Shown here: piece by piece, positions 51,160-59,857 of the stretch
Numbering within the stretch: the stretch's first letter is position 1
How the letters are laid out: every line of letters begins with the position of its first letter
Source: Methanomassiliicoccales archaeon
GTDB lineage: Archaea; Thermoplasmatota; Thermoplasmata; Methanomassiliicoccales; UBA472
Length of the DNA stretch: 64,000 nucleotides
Direction of reading: 5' to 3'
Assembly (NCBI GenBank): GCA_036504055.1
Contig: DASXVU010000007.1
Location: 1 to 64,000 of the forward strand
Position numbers and translations under genes: made by a program
Notes under the pieces: model-generated
The model's input: only the letters and a program-made list of their open reading frames with translations
Database searches by the model: none
What the model was told of the DNA's origin: nothing

Positions 51160-52602
51160 TTGGTGGGCGTGCTCAGCAAGGAAATCCTCGACCAATTGGC
51201 CGCCATCATCGGCCCGGATAATCTGTCCACCCGGATCGCGGACATCTACACCTATGGTTTCGACTCGTCCATCCATCATGCCGACCCAGAGGTCGTGGTC
51301 CGTCCCGGATCGGCCGAAGAGGTGTCTGCCATAGTCAAGGTGGCCGCAAAGCACAAGGTCCCAATCACCGCCCGGGGCGGAGGGACCGGTCTGTGCGGGG
51401 GCGCCGTTCCGCTCTTTGGCGGCATCGTCCTCCAAACGACCAGAATGAACCGGATCAAGGAGATCAGGGTCGAGGACCTCTACTGCGTTGTCGAAGCAGG
51501 CGTCGTATATGATAAACTGAACGAGGCGCTGGCGCCAAAAAAGTTCTTCTTCCCTACGGCTCCAGGCAGCGGGGAGGCATGCACCATCGGGGGGATGGTG
51601 GCAACAAACGCGTCCGGAATGAGGGCGATCAAGTACGGGGCTACCAGGGACTACGTGCTAGGATTGAAGGTGATTCTGGCCAACGGCGATGAGATGGAGG
51701 TTGGCACCAGGACGCTGAAGAACTCTTCCGGTTATCAGCTGGAGAGGCTCTTCGTGGGCAGCGAGGGTACCCTGGGCATAATCACCGAGATCACTCTCAA
51801 AGTATCACCGAAACCGAGGTCGTCGGCCATGGTGGTGGCCGCCTTCGAAACGCTGGAGGCCGCGGGGAAGTGCGTGTCCAAGCTCATCGCGACGCCGTTG
51901 CTCCCTTCCGCCACCGAGTTGATGGACCGGACCTGTATCCGGGCGGTCAACAAAGCGATCAACGCAGGTCTGCCAGACTGCGAGGCATTGTGCATGATCG
52001 AGGTGGACGGCGACCCGCTGGTGGTCGCGAAGGATCTGGAAGCGGTACAAAACGTATGCCATGACATAGGCGCCGCCAGCGTTCAGCAATCCAGCGATCC
52101 GAAGCAGATGGCCAAGTGGACCAACGCCCGAAAATCGGTCATGTCCGCGCTTAGCCGATACGGTGAGAATTCAGTGTCTGTCTCACTGGCGGACGACATG
52201 GCGGTCCCGATATCCCGGATACCGGAGGCGGTGGTCGCGTTCCAGAGGATATCGTCGGAGAACGGGATCATTGTCGGCACATATGGACACGCGGCCGACG
52301 GCAACCTGCACACTAAGCTCCTGGTAGACCCCTGCTCAGAGGATTCGTGGAGGCATGCCGAGAAAGCCGTCACCGAGATCTATGACGTGGTCATCGCGCT
52401 CGGAGGAACGGTAACCGGGGAGCACGGAATCGGAATAACCAAAGCGCCGTTCCTGAAGAAGGAGAGGCCGACCGCAATCTCCACCATGTTGGCCATCAAG
52501 AAGGCGTTGGACCCGGACAACATCCTCAACCCGGGCAAACTGGTCCAATGGGAGGGCGGGATCATCACCCGCCTCCGGTATCCGTGCAAGGACCTGGACT
52601 GA
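51160..52602 (+). CDS. FAD-linked oxidase (GlcD/D-lactate dehydrogenase-like)
   Basis: 480 residues. FAD-binding PCMH domain (about 35-215: VVVRPGSAEEVSAIVKVA, ITARGGGTGLCGGAVP, APGSGEACTIGGMVATNASG) and FAD-linked oxidase C domain (GIIVGTYGHAADGNLHTKLL, GGTVTGEHGIGITKA, LDPDNILNPGKL). Oxidises 2-hydroxyacids such as glycolate or D-lactate; no Fe-S partner subunit is adjacent. The start is unclear: TTG 51160, GTG 51163 or GTG 51169. Confidence 0.94.
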   Translation: MVGVLSKEILDQLAAIIGPDNLSTRIADIYTYGFDSSIHHADPEVVVRPGSAEEVSAIVKVAAKHKVPITARGGGTGLCGGAVPLFGGIVLQTTRMNRIKEIRVEDLYCVVEAGVVYDKLNEALAPKKFFFPTAPGSGEACTIGGMVATNASGMRAIKYGATRDYVLGLKVILANGDEMEVGTRTLKNSSGYQLERLFVGSEGTLGIITEITLKVSPKPRSSAMVVAAFETLEAAGKCVSKLIATPLLPSATELMDRTCIRAVNKAINAGLPDCEALCMIEVDGDPLVVAKDLEAVQNVCHDIGAASVQQSSDPKQMAKWTNARKSVMSALSRYGENSVSVSLADDMAVPISRIPEAVVAFQRISSENGIIVGTYGHAADGNLHTKLLVDPCSEDSWRHAEKAVTEIYDVVIALGGTVTGEHGIGITKAPFLKKERPTAISTMLAIKKALDPDNILNPGKLVQWEGGIITRLRYPCKDLD

Positions 52603-52634
52603 TCATTTGTTCATTCTGTCGTATGTCCGTCCAA

Positions 52635-53276
52635 TTACCCGATAGTAATGAATCCCATGACCAGCAGCAATGAGACTCCCGTCAACGCCACCATCGTCAC
52701 ATAGACTGGAATGGACCAGACGGCGATCTTATAACCATCCAGTGGTGGGATCGGAATCAGATTGAACCCTCCCAGGAAGAGGCTCATTATCGCAACCAAA
52801 TTCAGGATCAGGCCGGTGCTCCCGAACGGATATACGAGCCAGGCGGCCAGGAAAATCCCTCCGATGGCCAGATTGACGATCGGACCGGCCAGACTGATCA
52901 AGCCATTCTGTTTCTTTGTCACCCTGCCGGAGATATACACGGCACCTGGCGCCGCGAACAGGACGCCCATGAACGACATGACCACCGCCAGCAACAGTCC
53001 GAGCGGATACATCCTGAACTCCGCCCAGGCACCGTAGCGTTGGGCCACGAATTTGTGACCAAGCTCGTGAAATAGGAAACCTGCCAAAACCACCAATGCC
53101 GATACTCCCACTATTACCGGCAAGCTCAGTGATGATGCCAGCCCGGCGTAGAGGTACACTGTAAACGCCAGCGTCAGCGCCGCCACTCCGATCAATATGT
53201 GTGTGATCTCTACGCGGCTGAAACGTATCTTGCCATATCCTTGGGGGATATAGACCGTATTGTACTCGGGAAACAT
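52635..53276 (-). CDS. Site-2-protease-like membrane metalloprotease (M50)
   Basis: 213 residues, about six membrane helices. Zinc motif His70-Glu71-x-x-His74 in FHELGHKFVAQRYG and the second motif NLIPIPPLDG near 176-185. No PDZ or CBS domain. Regulated intramembrane proteolysis is the family role; substrate unknown. Divergent from the PAPS-reductase-like gene. Confidence 0.9.
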   Translation of the reverse strand: MFPEYNTVYIPQGYGKIRFSRVEITHILIGVAALTLAFTVYLYAGLASSLSLPVIVGVSALVVLAGFLFHELGHKFVAQRYGAWAEFRMYPLGLLLAVVMSFMGVLFAAPGAVYISGRVTKKQNGLISLAGPIVNLAIGGIFLAAWLVYPFGSTGLILNLVAIMSLFLGGFNLIPIPPLDGYKIAVWSIPVYVTMVALTGVSLLLVMGFITIG

Positions 53277-53412
53277 AGGTTCGCGGACCTACGAATTCTG
53301 GACGACTAGTTAAAACTTGGGCGCAAACTTCGTCTTGGCCCGATGGGTGAGTCCGATGGGACAAAAACGGATATCTTTTTGTACGGGTGCGCGGAATAGC
53401 AGCCGTTTCCAA

Positions 53413-55311
53413 ATGTCACATTTTCTTCATGGCAAGGCATTGTTCCGTTGGTGCGACAAGTGCGGCACGTTGCTCCTGGGGACCGGATGCGATACCTGCG
53501 GCGCCACGGGCCGGGAGTTCGAGGTATCATTGCCCGGCGATATGAGGCCAGCCATGGGGAAGGCGGCCGAGGGTGTCGCATTGATTTTGCGAAAACACTT
53601 CGGGTCCAGCGTTCCTACGGACAGCAAGCTCATCTTCCTAAACAAGGTGGCTGGAGAGGACCGGTCCGATGAGATAGTGGTCGACGGAAGGATAATCGGA
53701 ACGATGCGTTTCGATGTCCGCATAAAGGAGTTTGCTTTCGACCTCAAGATGGACGGTGCGCAGCAATTGCTCCCAGTGGCAAAGAAAGGGATCGTCACCG
53801 TGGCCAAGCTGACCGGGCACCTGAAGGGAAAGAAGGTGTCTGGCCAGGAGATAGTGGATATCAAGGGTGAGTTCTCCGAGGGCGACCCGCTGATCGTCGT
53901 TTCTGGCAACACCCTGTGCAGCGCCGTGGCAAAGGTCGGCTCGGGCGAGGCGAAGACGGCCGAGAAGGCCATTCTGATACGGGACGTCGGCAAGGTGGAG
54001 AAACAGCCGTTCGGGAAGCGAGCCTCAAGACAGGACTTCGTGGCGGCGAACCGCAGGTTCCTGGAAGGATTGGAATCCAAGGGTGTCAGCGACATCAAAT
54101 CATTCGTTGGCAACAGGGGATTGCCGGTCACCCTTTCGTTCAGCGGAGGGAAGGATTCCCTGGCCGCTTACGGGATCTCCAAAAAGGCCAAGCTCAAGAT
54201 CACCCTCATCTTCATCGACACCGGCCTGGAATTCCCGGAGACCGTCGATTACGTGCACAATTTCGTGGCCAAGCATAACGAACAGCTGATAGAGGCCTCG
54301 GCAGGGAACGCGTTCTGGGAGCAGGTGGACACCTTCGGACCGCCTGCCAAGGACTTCCGATGGTGCTGCAAGGTCTGCAAGCTGGGGCCAGTGACGACGG
54401 CCATCGAGGAGAACTATCCCAAGGGAACGATCACCATCGAAGGGAACCGCGGTCTGGAGTCGTTCTCCCGGTCGCGCATGAACTTCGTCGAATCCAACCC
54501 CTTCGTTCCGAACCAGACCATCCTCAATCCGATCAAGGATTGGAGGGCGGCGGACGTCTGGGGGTACATATGGCTGAGAGGCCTTGACTTCAACCCGCTC
54601 TATGAGCAGGACTTCGAACGCATCGGCTGCTATCTGTGCGCTTCATGCCTGGAGAGCGAATGGAAGAGGACCTCTGAGCTCCATCCGAAACTGCACAGCG
54701 ACTGGCAGGCCTATCTGGACAAATGGTCCAGGCGGGTCGGGGTGGGACCGGACTTCGTCAGGTACGGGCTCTGGCGTTGGAAGGTGCTGCCGCCAAAGAT
54801 GAGGCAGCTGGCCGACGAGGTCAATCTGAAGGTGCCACAGGCCCGCTCCGACCGGCTGGAGCTCAAGATGACCAAGGGAGTGAGCCCATGCGTCACCGGA
54901 GGATACTCGATCGAGGGGGTGCTCATCCTCCCCAAGAAGCGTGACTTCTCCCGGGTCGGGGAAACGTTGAAAACGGTAGGGAAGGTGAAGTTGTCGGAGG
55001 AGTTCGAGATCGCCCTGGTAAAGAACCGGGAAGGTACGGTGAAGGTCTTCGGCGGCGGGCAGGTGCTCGCCACCGCGGCGAACGAGAGCGCTGCGCAGAA
55101 GCTCTTCGAGTCAGGGGTGAAGGCGATCCTCAAGGCCCAGATGTGCACCAGATGTAACATCTGCGTGAAGAACTGCCCGCAGCGAGCCATCAGGATCGAG
55201 GATTCTCCGATCATCATAGAGGAGCGGTGCAACCAGTGCGGCAGGTGCACGGATGCCTGCGTGGTGGCACACTATTACGACAAGCTAGTGGCGGGAAAGG
55301 ATAGGGTCTGA
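53413..55311 (+). CDS. PAPS-reductase-like protein with zinc ribbon, PUA-like domain and two 4Fe-4S clusters
   Basis: 632 residues: N-terminal zinc ribbon (CDKCGTLL, CDTCGATG), a PUA-like RNA-binding region (about 140-205, QQLLPVAKKGIVTVAKLTGH), PP-loop of the PAPS reductase/CysH family (SFSGGKDSLAAYG), a Cys-rich part (RWCCKVCKLGP, IGCYLCASCLESEW), and a C-terminal ferredoxin domain (CTRCNICVKNCP, CNQCGRCTDAC). This layout is a known archaeal family without settled function; the RNA-binding part points to sulfur chemistry on RNA rather than sulfate reduction (inference). A TATA-like ATATCTTTTT (about 53370-53380) supports ATG 53413 over the longer frame. Confidence 0.88.
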   Translation: MSHFLHGKALFRWCDKCGTLLLGTGCDTCGATGREFEVSLPGDMRPAMGKAAEGVALILRKHFGSSVPTDSKLIFLNKVAGEDRSDEIVVDGRIIGTMRFDVRIKEFAFDLKMDGAQQLLPVAKKGIVTVAKLTGHLKGKKVSGQEIVDIKGEFSEGDPLIVVSGNTLCSAVAKVGSGEAKTAEKAILIRDVGKVEKQPFGKRASRQDFVAANRRFLEGLESKGVSDIKSFVGNRGLPVTLSFSGGKDSLAAYGISKKAKLKITLIFIDTGLEFPETVDYVHNFVAKHNEQLIEASAGNAFWEQVDTFGPPAKDFRWCCKVCKLGPVTTAIEENYPKGTITIEGNRGLESFSRSRMNFVESNPFVPNQTILNPIKDWRAADVWGYIWLRGLDFNPLYEQDFERIGCYLCASCLESEWKRTSELHPKLHSDWQAYLDKWSRRVGVGPDFVRYGLWRWKVLPPKMRQLADEVNLKVPQARSDRLELKMTKGVSPCVTGGYSIEGVLILPKKRDFSRVGETLKTVGKVKLSEEFEIALVKNREGTVKVFGGGQVLATAANESAAQKLFESGVKAILKAQMCTRCNICVKNCPQRAIRIEDSPIIIEERCNQCGRCTDACVVAHYYDKLVAGKDRV

Positions 55312-55369
55312 TGATCCGAGACCTCCCGGACATGCTATTATATCGTTGAGCGTCTTCCCCGGAGCGTAA

Positions 55370-56080
55370 ATGAATTACGACATGTTCATCGCCGGCGCCA
55401 TTGGCTTTGCGCCAGCCATATTGCTGATGTTCTACACGTTGAAGAACTACACCTATCCCGCCGTGGAAAGGCCATTCTTCGATGACCGCAAGGTCTTCTT
55501 CATGTTCGCGGTGGGCATCATGATCGGAGTGGTCCTGGCGAGCATCAATTACCTATTCGTGACCGGTGACGCCTATTCCCTGATCATCTTCGGCATCCTG
55601 TTCGCGCTCCTGGAGGAGATGGCCAAGTTTGTCATCTTGAACCTGAGGCGCTTCCTGCAGAAACTGGACACCACGTTCTACGGGGTCACGTTGGGCCTGG
55701 GCATCGGCAGCACCACCGGTTTCGGGGCCGCCTTCTTCGCTCTGACCGCGCTCAACGGACAGGGCGGTCCGTTGGACTATGTGTTCCTGGTCCTTCTCGC
55801 GATCCAGCTGGTCCTCTTGCATGGGGCGACGGCCACCACCATCGCCATCGGGTCGGCCCGCGGCAACCCCTGGCCATTCCTGATGCAGGCGATAATGGTG
55901 CATGTGGCGGTCAACCTGCTGATGGTCCCCTACTATTTGGCCGAGAAACCGCTCGGTTTCATCAGCTTCGCCATTGCGCTGGGTTTCCTAGCAATGTACT
56001 ATCGGCATGTCTCCAAGACCATGATCCCGGACGTGGTCTCTGAGGCCTTATCAAGAATGAGGCACGCCTCAAAACGTTAA
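55370..56080 (+). CDS. PrsW-like intramembrane protease family protein
   Basis: 236 residues, seven to eight membrane helices. The conserved motifs of the PrsW/CPBP group are visible: LLEEMAKFVIL (Glu-Glu-x-x-Lys), GFGAAFFALTA, LLHGATATTIAIGSARG and VHVAVNLLM (His and Asn). Bacterial PrsW cuts anti-sigma factors; archaeal role unknown. It is followed after 26 bp by a membrane-anchored transglutaminase-like protein, possibly a substrate or partner. Confidence 0.8.
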   Translation: MNYDMFIAGAIGFAPAILLMFYTLKNYTYPAVERPFFDDRKVFFMFAVGIMIGVVLASINYLFVTGDAYSLIIFGILFALLEEMAKFVILNLRRFLQKLDTTFYGVTLGLGIGSTTGFGAAFFALTALNGQGGPLDYVFLVLLAIQLVLLHGATATTIAIGSARGNPWPFLMQAIMVHVAVNLLMVPYYLAEKPLGFISFAIALGFLAMYYRHVSKTMIPDVVSEALSRMRHASKR

Positions 56081-56106
56081 TATCGGCAGGGTTCATTGAA
56101 CTCGCT

Positions 56107-57324
56107 GTGGAGCAAACAGGGCCCAATCCGAACCAGCAGACGTATGCCCAACAGTACGATCAGACCTATGGACCTCCACCGCCGCCGCAACCGGGACCCA
56201 GTCAATTGCCTCCTCCAAGGAGGAGGAACCGCGGGGCACTTAAGGCAGGTGTGGTCCTGGTCATCGTGATCGTCATAGCGGTCATTTTGATCATGCCCTC
56301 CACTCAGGATTTCCTTAAGAGATCGTTCATATCGCCGTTCCAGGAATCGTTCCCTGAGTACGCGGACATCTCTTTCAAGAGGACCTTTACGGTCGGGGCG
56401 AACGGAGGGTCGCTCATCAATTACACAGTGGGATCCATCCGCCCGCAGAACATATCGCAGGAAGGGGTCAACCTGCAATTGGTTGAATCGTTCTCTACCA
56501 ATCCGACCCCGACATCCGTGATACAGCGCGGATCGGCCAGCGGACTCTTGTGGGAAGGTGGTCAGTTGGTGGGTCAGCAACAAGAGACCATCACTGTCCT
56601 GTACCATGTCAGGGAAACAACCAGACAATGGTCCCTGGCATCGACCGATTCAGGGACCGCTTCCCAGATCCCATCTTCCCTCAAGGTGGCCTACCTGGGA
56701 GACGAATGGAAGATACAGGCCACCGATCCCAGCATTGTGGCGTTGTCGAAACAGATAAACGGCAACGGGACCAACGTCTATACCATTCTCAAATCGACAT
56801 ATACCTGGGTCACGAACAACATTGCTTATCCCGGCTCTCCGGTCGCCGGCGAACCGAAGACCTCATTGGAGACGCTCCAGACGAAGGTAGGGGATTGCGA
56901 TGACCAATCCAACCTATTCCTGGGCCTCATACGGGCTGCGGGCGTCCCCGGATGGCTCCAGTTAGGGGCTCTGTACAACCCAGCAACCAACCAGATGGAG
57001 GGGCATGCATGGGTGCAGACCTATGTTCCTTATGCCAGCGGGGGAGGTGTCTACGTCAACATCGATCTGGTCAACAAGAACTTCCTCGTATGGAAGTCAT
57101 CATTCGTATGCGACTACACCGACAACGGAAACGCCGTGGACCTAAGGAACTACTATTACACGTTCTACAGCGTCTATGACCCATTGACCTATCCATCCAG
57201 TTCCGGCCCCTCGTTCCAAGATAGCTATGCGGTGCTAAGCTACAGCGAATCACCGAACAGGGTCACCGTCAATCAGCTGGTCGACGGCGGTGGCTGGTCG
57301 ATGCTGGCGACGGTCAGATCATAA
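56107..57324 (+). CDS. Membrane-anchored transglutaminase-like protein
   Basis: 405 residues. Pro/Gln/Tyr-rich cytoplasmic N-terminus (about 1-40, QTYGPPPPPQPGP), one membrane helix (AGVVLVIVIVIAVILIM), then an extracellular transglutaminase-like domain with a complete triad: Cys264 in VGDCDDQSNLF, His300 in EGHAWVQTY, Asp320 in VNIDLVNK. Such domains act as peptidases, amidases or cross-linkers outside the cell. GTG start; overlaps the convergent zinc-ribbon gene by 6 bp at the end. Confidence 0.87.
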   Translation: MEQTGPNPNQQTYAQQYDQTYGPPPPPQPGPSQLPPPRRRNRGALKAGVVLVIVIVIAVILIMPSTQDFLKRSFISPFQESFPEYADISFKRTFTVGANGGSLINYTVGSIRPQNISQEGVNLQLVESFSTNPTPTSVIQRGSASGLLWEGGQLVGQQQETITVLYHVRETTRQWSLASTDSGTASQIPSSLKVAYLGDEWKIQATDPSIVALSKQINGNGTNVYTILKSTYTWVTNNIAYPGSPVAGEPKTSLETLQTKVGDCDDQSNLFLGLIRAAGVPGWLQLGALYNPATNQMEGHAWVQTYVPYASGGGVYVNIDLVNKNFLVWKSSFVCDYTDNGNAVDLRNYYYTFYSVYDPLTYPSSSGPSFQDSYAVLSYSESPNRVTVNQLVDGGGWSMLATVRS

Positions 57325-57771
57325 CGGACGGAAGCGCCCCGGCCTCGGCTCGTATATGATTCCCTCGTTCAACATGACCGAGGCGATCTTGGCGGGATCC
57401 AGGTCGTAACCCTCTTTCACCAGGGCATCCTTCAGATCGTCCAGGCTGAACCCTGTCTCTGAGGACAGTGAATTGGCTAGAATCACCATGCCATCAAAAT
57501 CGAGCGACTGGTTCCTGGCCTTCTTTCTCTGTTCCTCGGTGGCCTGGCGGGCGAGTATGACGCCATCGTCGTAGTCCTCTATGGATTGCTGCATCCGGGA
57601 GCTGGTCCGGCGGACCGCCTCCGCCAGTTCCAGTTCGTTGTCGGTCTGAAAATAGACGCGCAGGCGGTCCACCTCGGAATGGACGCCGCAGCCGGGACAT
57701 TTTGAGGTTTTTACCGAGAGGTCGACCCCCCGGGCCCGATTGCATCTCGGGCAGATGATCACTCCGAACAT
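57319..57771 (-). CDS. Zinc-ribbon protein with C-terminal winged-helix-like part
   Basis: 150 residues. N-terminal ribbon (ICPRCNRARG, then KCPGCGVHSE), a charged helix (LAEAVRRTSSRMQQSIEDYDD) and a C-terminal region resembling a small winged helix (FSLDDLKDALVKEGYDLDPA, IIYEPRPGRFRPL). Probably nucleic-acid binding. Its ATG overlaps the arginine decarboxylase stop by one base (TGATG), so the two are coupled. Similar to archaeal DUF1922-type proteins only in the ribbon. Confidence 0.72.
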   Translation of the reverse strand: MFGVIICPRCNRARGVDLSVKTSKCPGCGVHSEVDRLRVYFQTDNELELAEAVRRTSSRMQQSIEDYDDGVILARQATEEQRKKARNQSLDFDGMVILANSLSSETGFSLDDLKDALVKEGYDLDPAKIASVMLNEGIIYEPRPGRFRPL

Positions 57772-58241
57772 CAGTACTCTACAAAGACCAACGAGCCGAG
57801 GCAGGTGCCATAGTGGTCCATGGGGATGGAGAGCTCCTCAACGGCATAACGTATCGGCTTCAGCTCAATGTCCCTGAGGTTGGCCATCTCGTTCATCTTC
57901 CATTCCAGGACTTCTCGCAGCGCCTTCTTGGTGCCATGCATGTGTCCCTCGGCCACGTATCCGCCCTGTCCGTCCTTGCGGAAGGCATAGGCGATACCGG
58001 CAGAGATCATCTCTCCCTCTCCGCCCCTCATCTGGGCCAGGACGCAATGTGTGATGGACCCCATAGGAAGGTCCCGCGGGGCGACCTGCTTGGCGCCTAC
58101 TGGCAGGACCGATGACACGGAAACCAGGTTAAGCTCGCCAATCTTTGCCTCTTTCAAAGCCTGGTCGAAAGCATTGAGGTCCGAGACCTTGGAGACGGCG
58201 CAGCCTGAAGTGACAAAGAATTTCTTTGGCAGTAAGTTCAT
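57771..58241 (-). CDS. pdaD: Pyruvoyl-dependent arginine decarboxylase
   Basis: 156 residues. Converts arginine to agmatine, the first step of archaeal polyamine and agmatidine synthesis. Self-cleavage site in LVSVSSVLPVG between Ser43 and Ser44, which becomes the pyruvoyl group. PRDLPMGSITHCVLAQM, AGIAYAFRKDGQGGYVAEGH (in parts) and the C-terminal GSLVFVEY match the family; length is normal. A TATA-like GCTTAAATTC near 58265-58274 suggests a leaderless message. Confidence 0.95.
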   Translation of the reverse strand: MNLLPKKFFVTSGCAVSKVSDLNAFDQALKEAKIGELNLVSVSSVLPVGAKQVAPRDLPMGSITHCVLAQMRGGEGEMISAGIAYAFRKDGQGGYVAEGHMHGTKKALREVLEWKMNEMANLRDIELKPIRYAVEELSIPMDHYGTCLGSLVFVEY

Positions 58242-58296
58242 ATTCCGATGTAAATTTATTATGGAATTTAAGCGTTTGCATATATGTACGGTTGTG

Positions 58297-59244
58297 CTAT
58301 TTCAGCTCCAGAAGGTGAAGTTCCCGCTCCAAAAGTCGGACATCCTTCTGATTGAGCGTCTCGGTCGATAATGGCAACAGCAGCATGCCTTCGTTCATTG
58401 CGATATTGTCATTGATCAATTGTATGAACTTGAGGATCTTCGGGAAATTGTTCTGACTTATGAGGTATTCCACTCCAGAGATGAGCACGATCGGCCGGAC
58501 GGACGTTCCCAGGAAGTTCTTGATCTCTGAATAGATCAAGGGGACATTGGTCGGTTCACGGCCGTACTTGTTCTGGATCTCGTAGGAAAGCCAGAGGTAG
58601 GGAACCCGGTCCAGGCCCCATCTCTTTTGGACCTTTTCAGGGTACTCCCTGGCCACTATCATTCCTTTGTATCCTTCAGATATCTGGTCCTGGAAGATCT
58701 CATAGGCGATGGCCGGGTCTGCCACTTCCAATAGATACGAATTTCCCGGCTGCAAGACATATTTTTGGTCGCCTGTAGAACGCTTTGTCACTGTCTCTGG
58801 CACGTCGTAGGCGACCCCTGGTGTCAGGACATGCACGCATCTTTCCGCTCCTTCCGAAATGCAGGACACCTCGGTCGATTCGAATCTTCTTCCGAGCAGC
58901 GACGAGACCACCCCGGTCAGATACCCTCGGGTGAAATCGCACCGGCGGCCAGATCCTGCCTCCAGGGATTCCTGGAACGTAACCATGATCTGATGATCGG
59001 TGACAATGTCGACGTGGATCCGGCTCAGGCCGGTCTCCGACCATATCTGGGCCAGCATGTCCTTGGCCTGATCCAGGTCATTGCATTTTATGTCCAGGGT
59101 CTTGAGCAGTCCGACCCCGGCCCGGTAACCGTAGCGCTCCATGGTCGCCGCTGATGATGTGCCTTCCATCAGCTCCAACTCTTCCCGCAGGTCCCTCAGG
59201 GCCGAAGCGGGCATCACGAAGAACGGTCTCGTTTCCTGGGCCAT
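58297..59244 (-). CDS. V4R domain plus DUF835 protein
   Basis: 315 residues. N-terminal V4R domain (about 30-145: the family end motif CISEGAERCVHVL, preceded by FTRGYLTGVVSSLLGRRFES) and C-terminal DUF835 (about 168-310: GNSYLLEV, GYKGMIVAREYPEKVQKRWG, YLISQNNFPKILKFIQLIND, ELHLLE). V4R is the ligand-binding fold shared with Bet3 of the eukaryotic TRAPP complex. The gene starts one base after the stop of a Rab-like GTPase gene, so the two products very likely work together, perhaps as GTPase and regulator or effector. No membrane segment. Function not established. Confidence 0.85.
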   Translation of the reverse strand: MAQETRPFFVMPASALRDLREELELMEGTSSAATMERYGYRAGVGLLKTLDIKCNDLDQAKDMLAQIWSETGLSRIHVDIVTDHQIMVTFQESLEAGSGRRCDFTRGYLTGVVSSLLGRRFESTEVSCISEGAERCVHVLTPGVAYDVPETVTKRSTGDQKYVLQPGNSYLLEVADPAIAYEIFQDQISEGYKGMIVAREYPEKVQKRWGLDRVPYLWLSYEIQNKYGREPTNVPLIYSEIKNFLGTSVRPIVLISGVEYLISQNNFPKILKFIQLINDNIAMNEGMLLLPLSTETLNQKDVRLLERELHLLELK

Positions 59245-59245
59245 A

Positions 59246-59752
59246 TCAGCCGCCCACCATCAGTTTGCCGAGCTGAAGGAACGCTTCCTCCACGCCCTCC
59301 CCGGTCTTTGCGCTAGTTCTCCTGAAATCCCGGCCTATGACCGCCGAGAGCGACCTGAGCGAGTCCTCGGTGGCTTGGGGGATTAGATCGCACTTGTTAA
59401 CTAGCGGTATCACCGGGACCTTTCCCGCCACCCGGGAGAATTCCTGAAACCAGGAGTTCAGACTTTCGACGGTATCCTGTCTGGTGTTGTCGCACACCAT
59501 GAAGGCACCGTTCGCGCCGGAGAAATAGGCAGAGTGCATGGAGGCACCGCCCTTCTGACCCAGTATGTCCCAGATCATGATGGTGAGCTCGACATCTCCC
59601 AGGGTTATGACCTTCTTCGACACCTTTGCGCCGAAGGTCGATATGTAATCATCACCGAAAACATCAAGAACGTAACGCCTTACAAGACTGGTCTTCCCGA
59701 CCGCACCGTCCCCTATCAAGCAGACCTTCCGTATGAATTGCTTCTTTTCCAT
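59246..59752 (-). CDS. Rab/Ras-like small GTPase
   Basis: 168 residues with all five G motifs: P-loop GDGAVGKTS (14-22), switch I Thr39 in ISTFGAKV, WDILGQ (61-66), NKCDL (119-123) and TSAKTG (146-151). The WDxxGQ and NKxD/TSAK set is of the Ras/Rab type rather than the MglA or Era type. Gln66 is kept, so GTP hydrolysis should be possible. No C-terminal Cys for lipidation; it ends MVGG. Coupled (1-bp gap) to the V4R-DUF835 gene. Cellular role unknown. Confidence 0.93.
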   Translation of the reverse strand: MEKKQFIRKVCLIGDGAVGKTSLVRRYVLDVFGDDYISTFGAKVSKKVITLGDVELTIMIWDILGQKGGASMHSAYFSGANGAFMVCDNTRQDTVESLNSWFQEFSRVAGKVPVIPLVNKCDLIPQATEDSLRSLSAVIGRDFRRTSAKTGEGVEEAFLQLGKLMVGG

Positions 59753-59857
59753 GGTCCAGTGTTTGTTATTTGCAGTGCTCTATTAAAGGGTTCTCCGATG
59801 ACATCGAAGAATGATAATCAGGACCTATCGAACACTGACAAGTTTGTGATGGACAGA

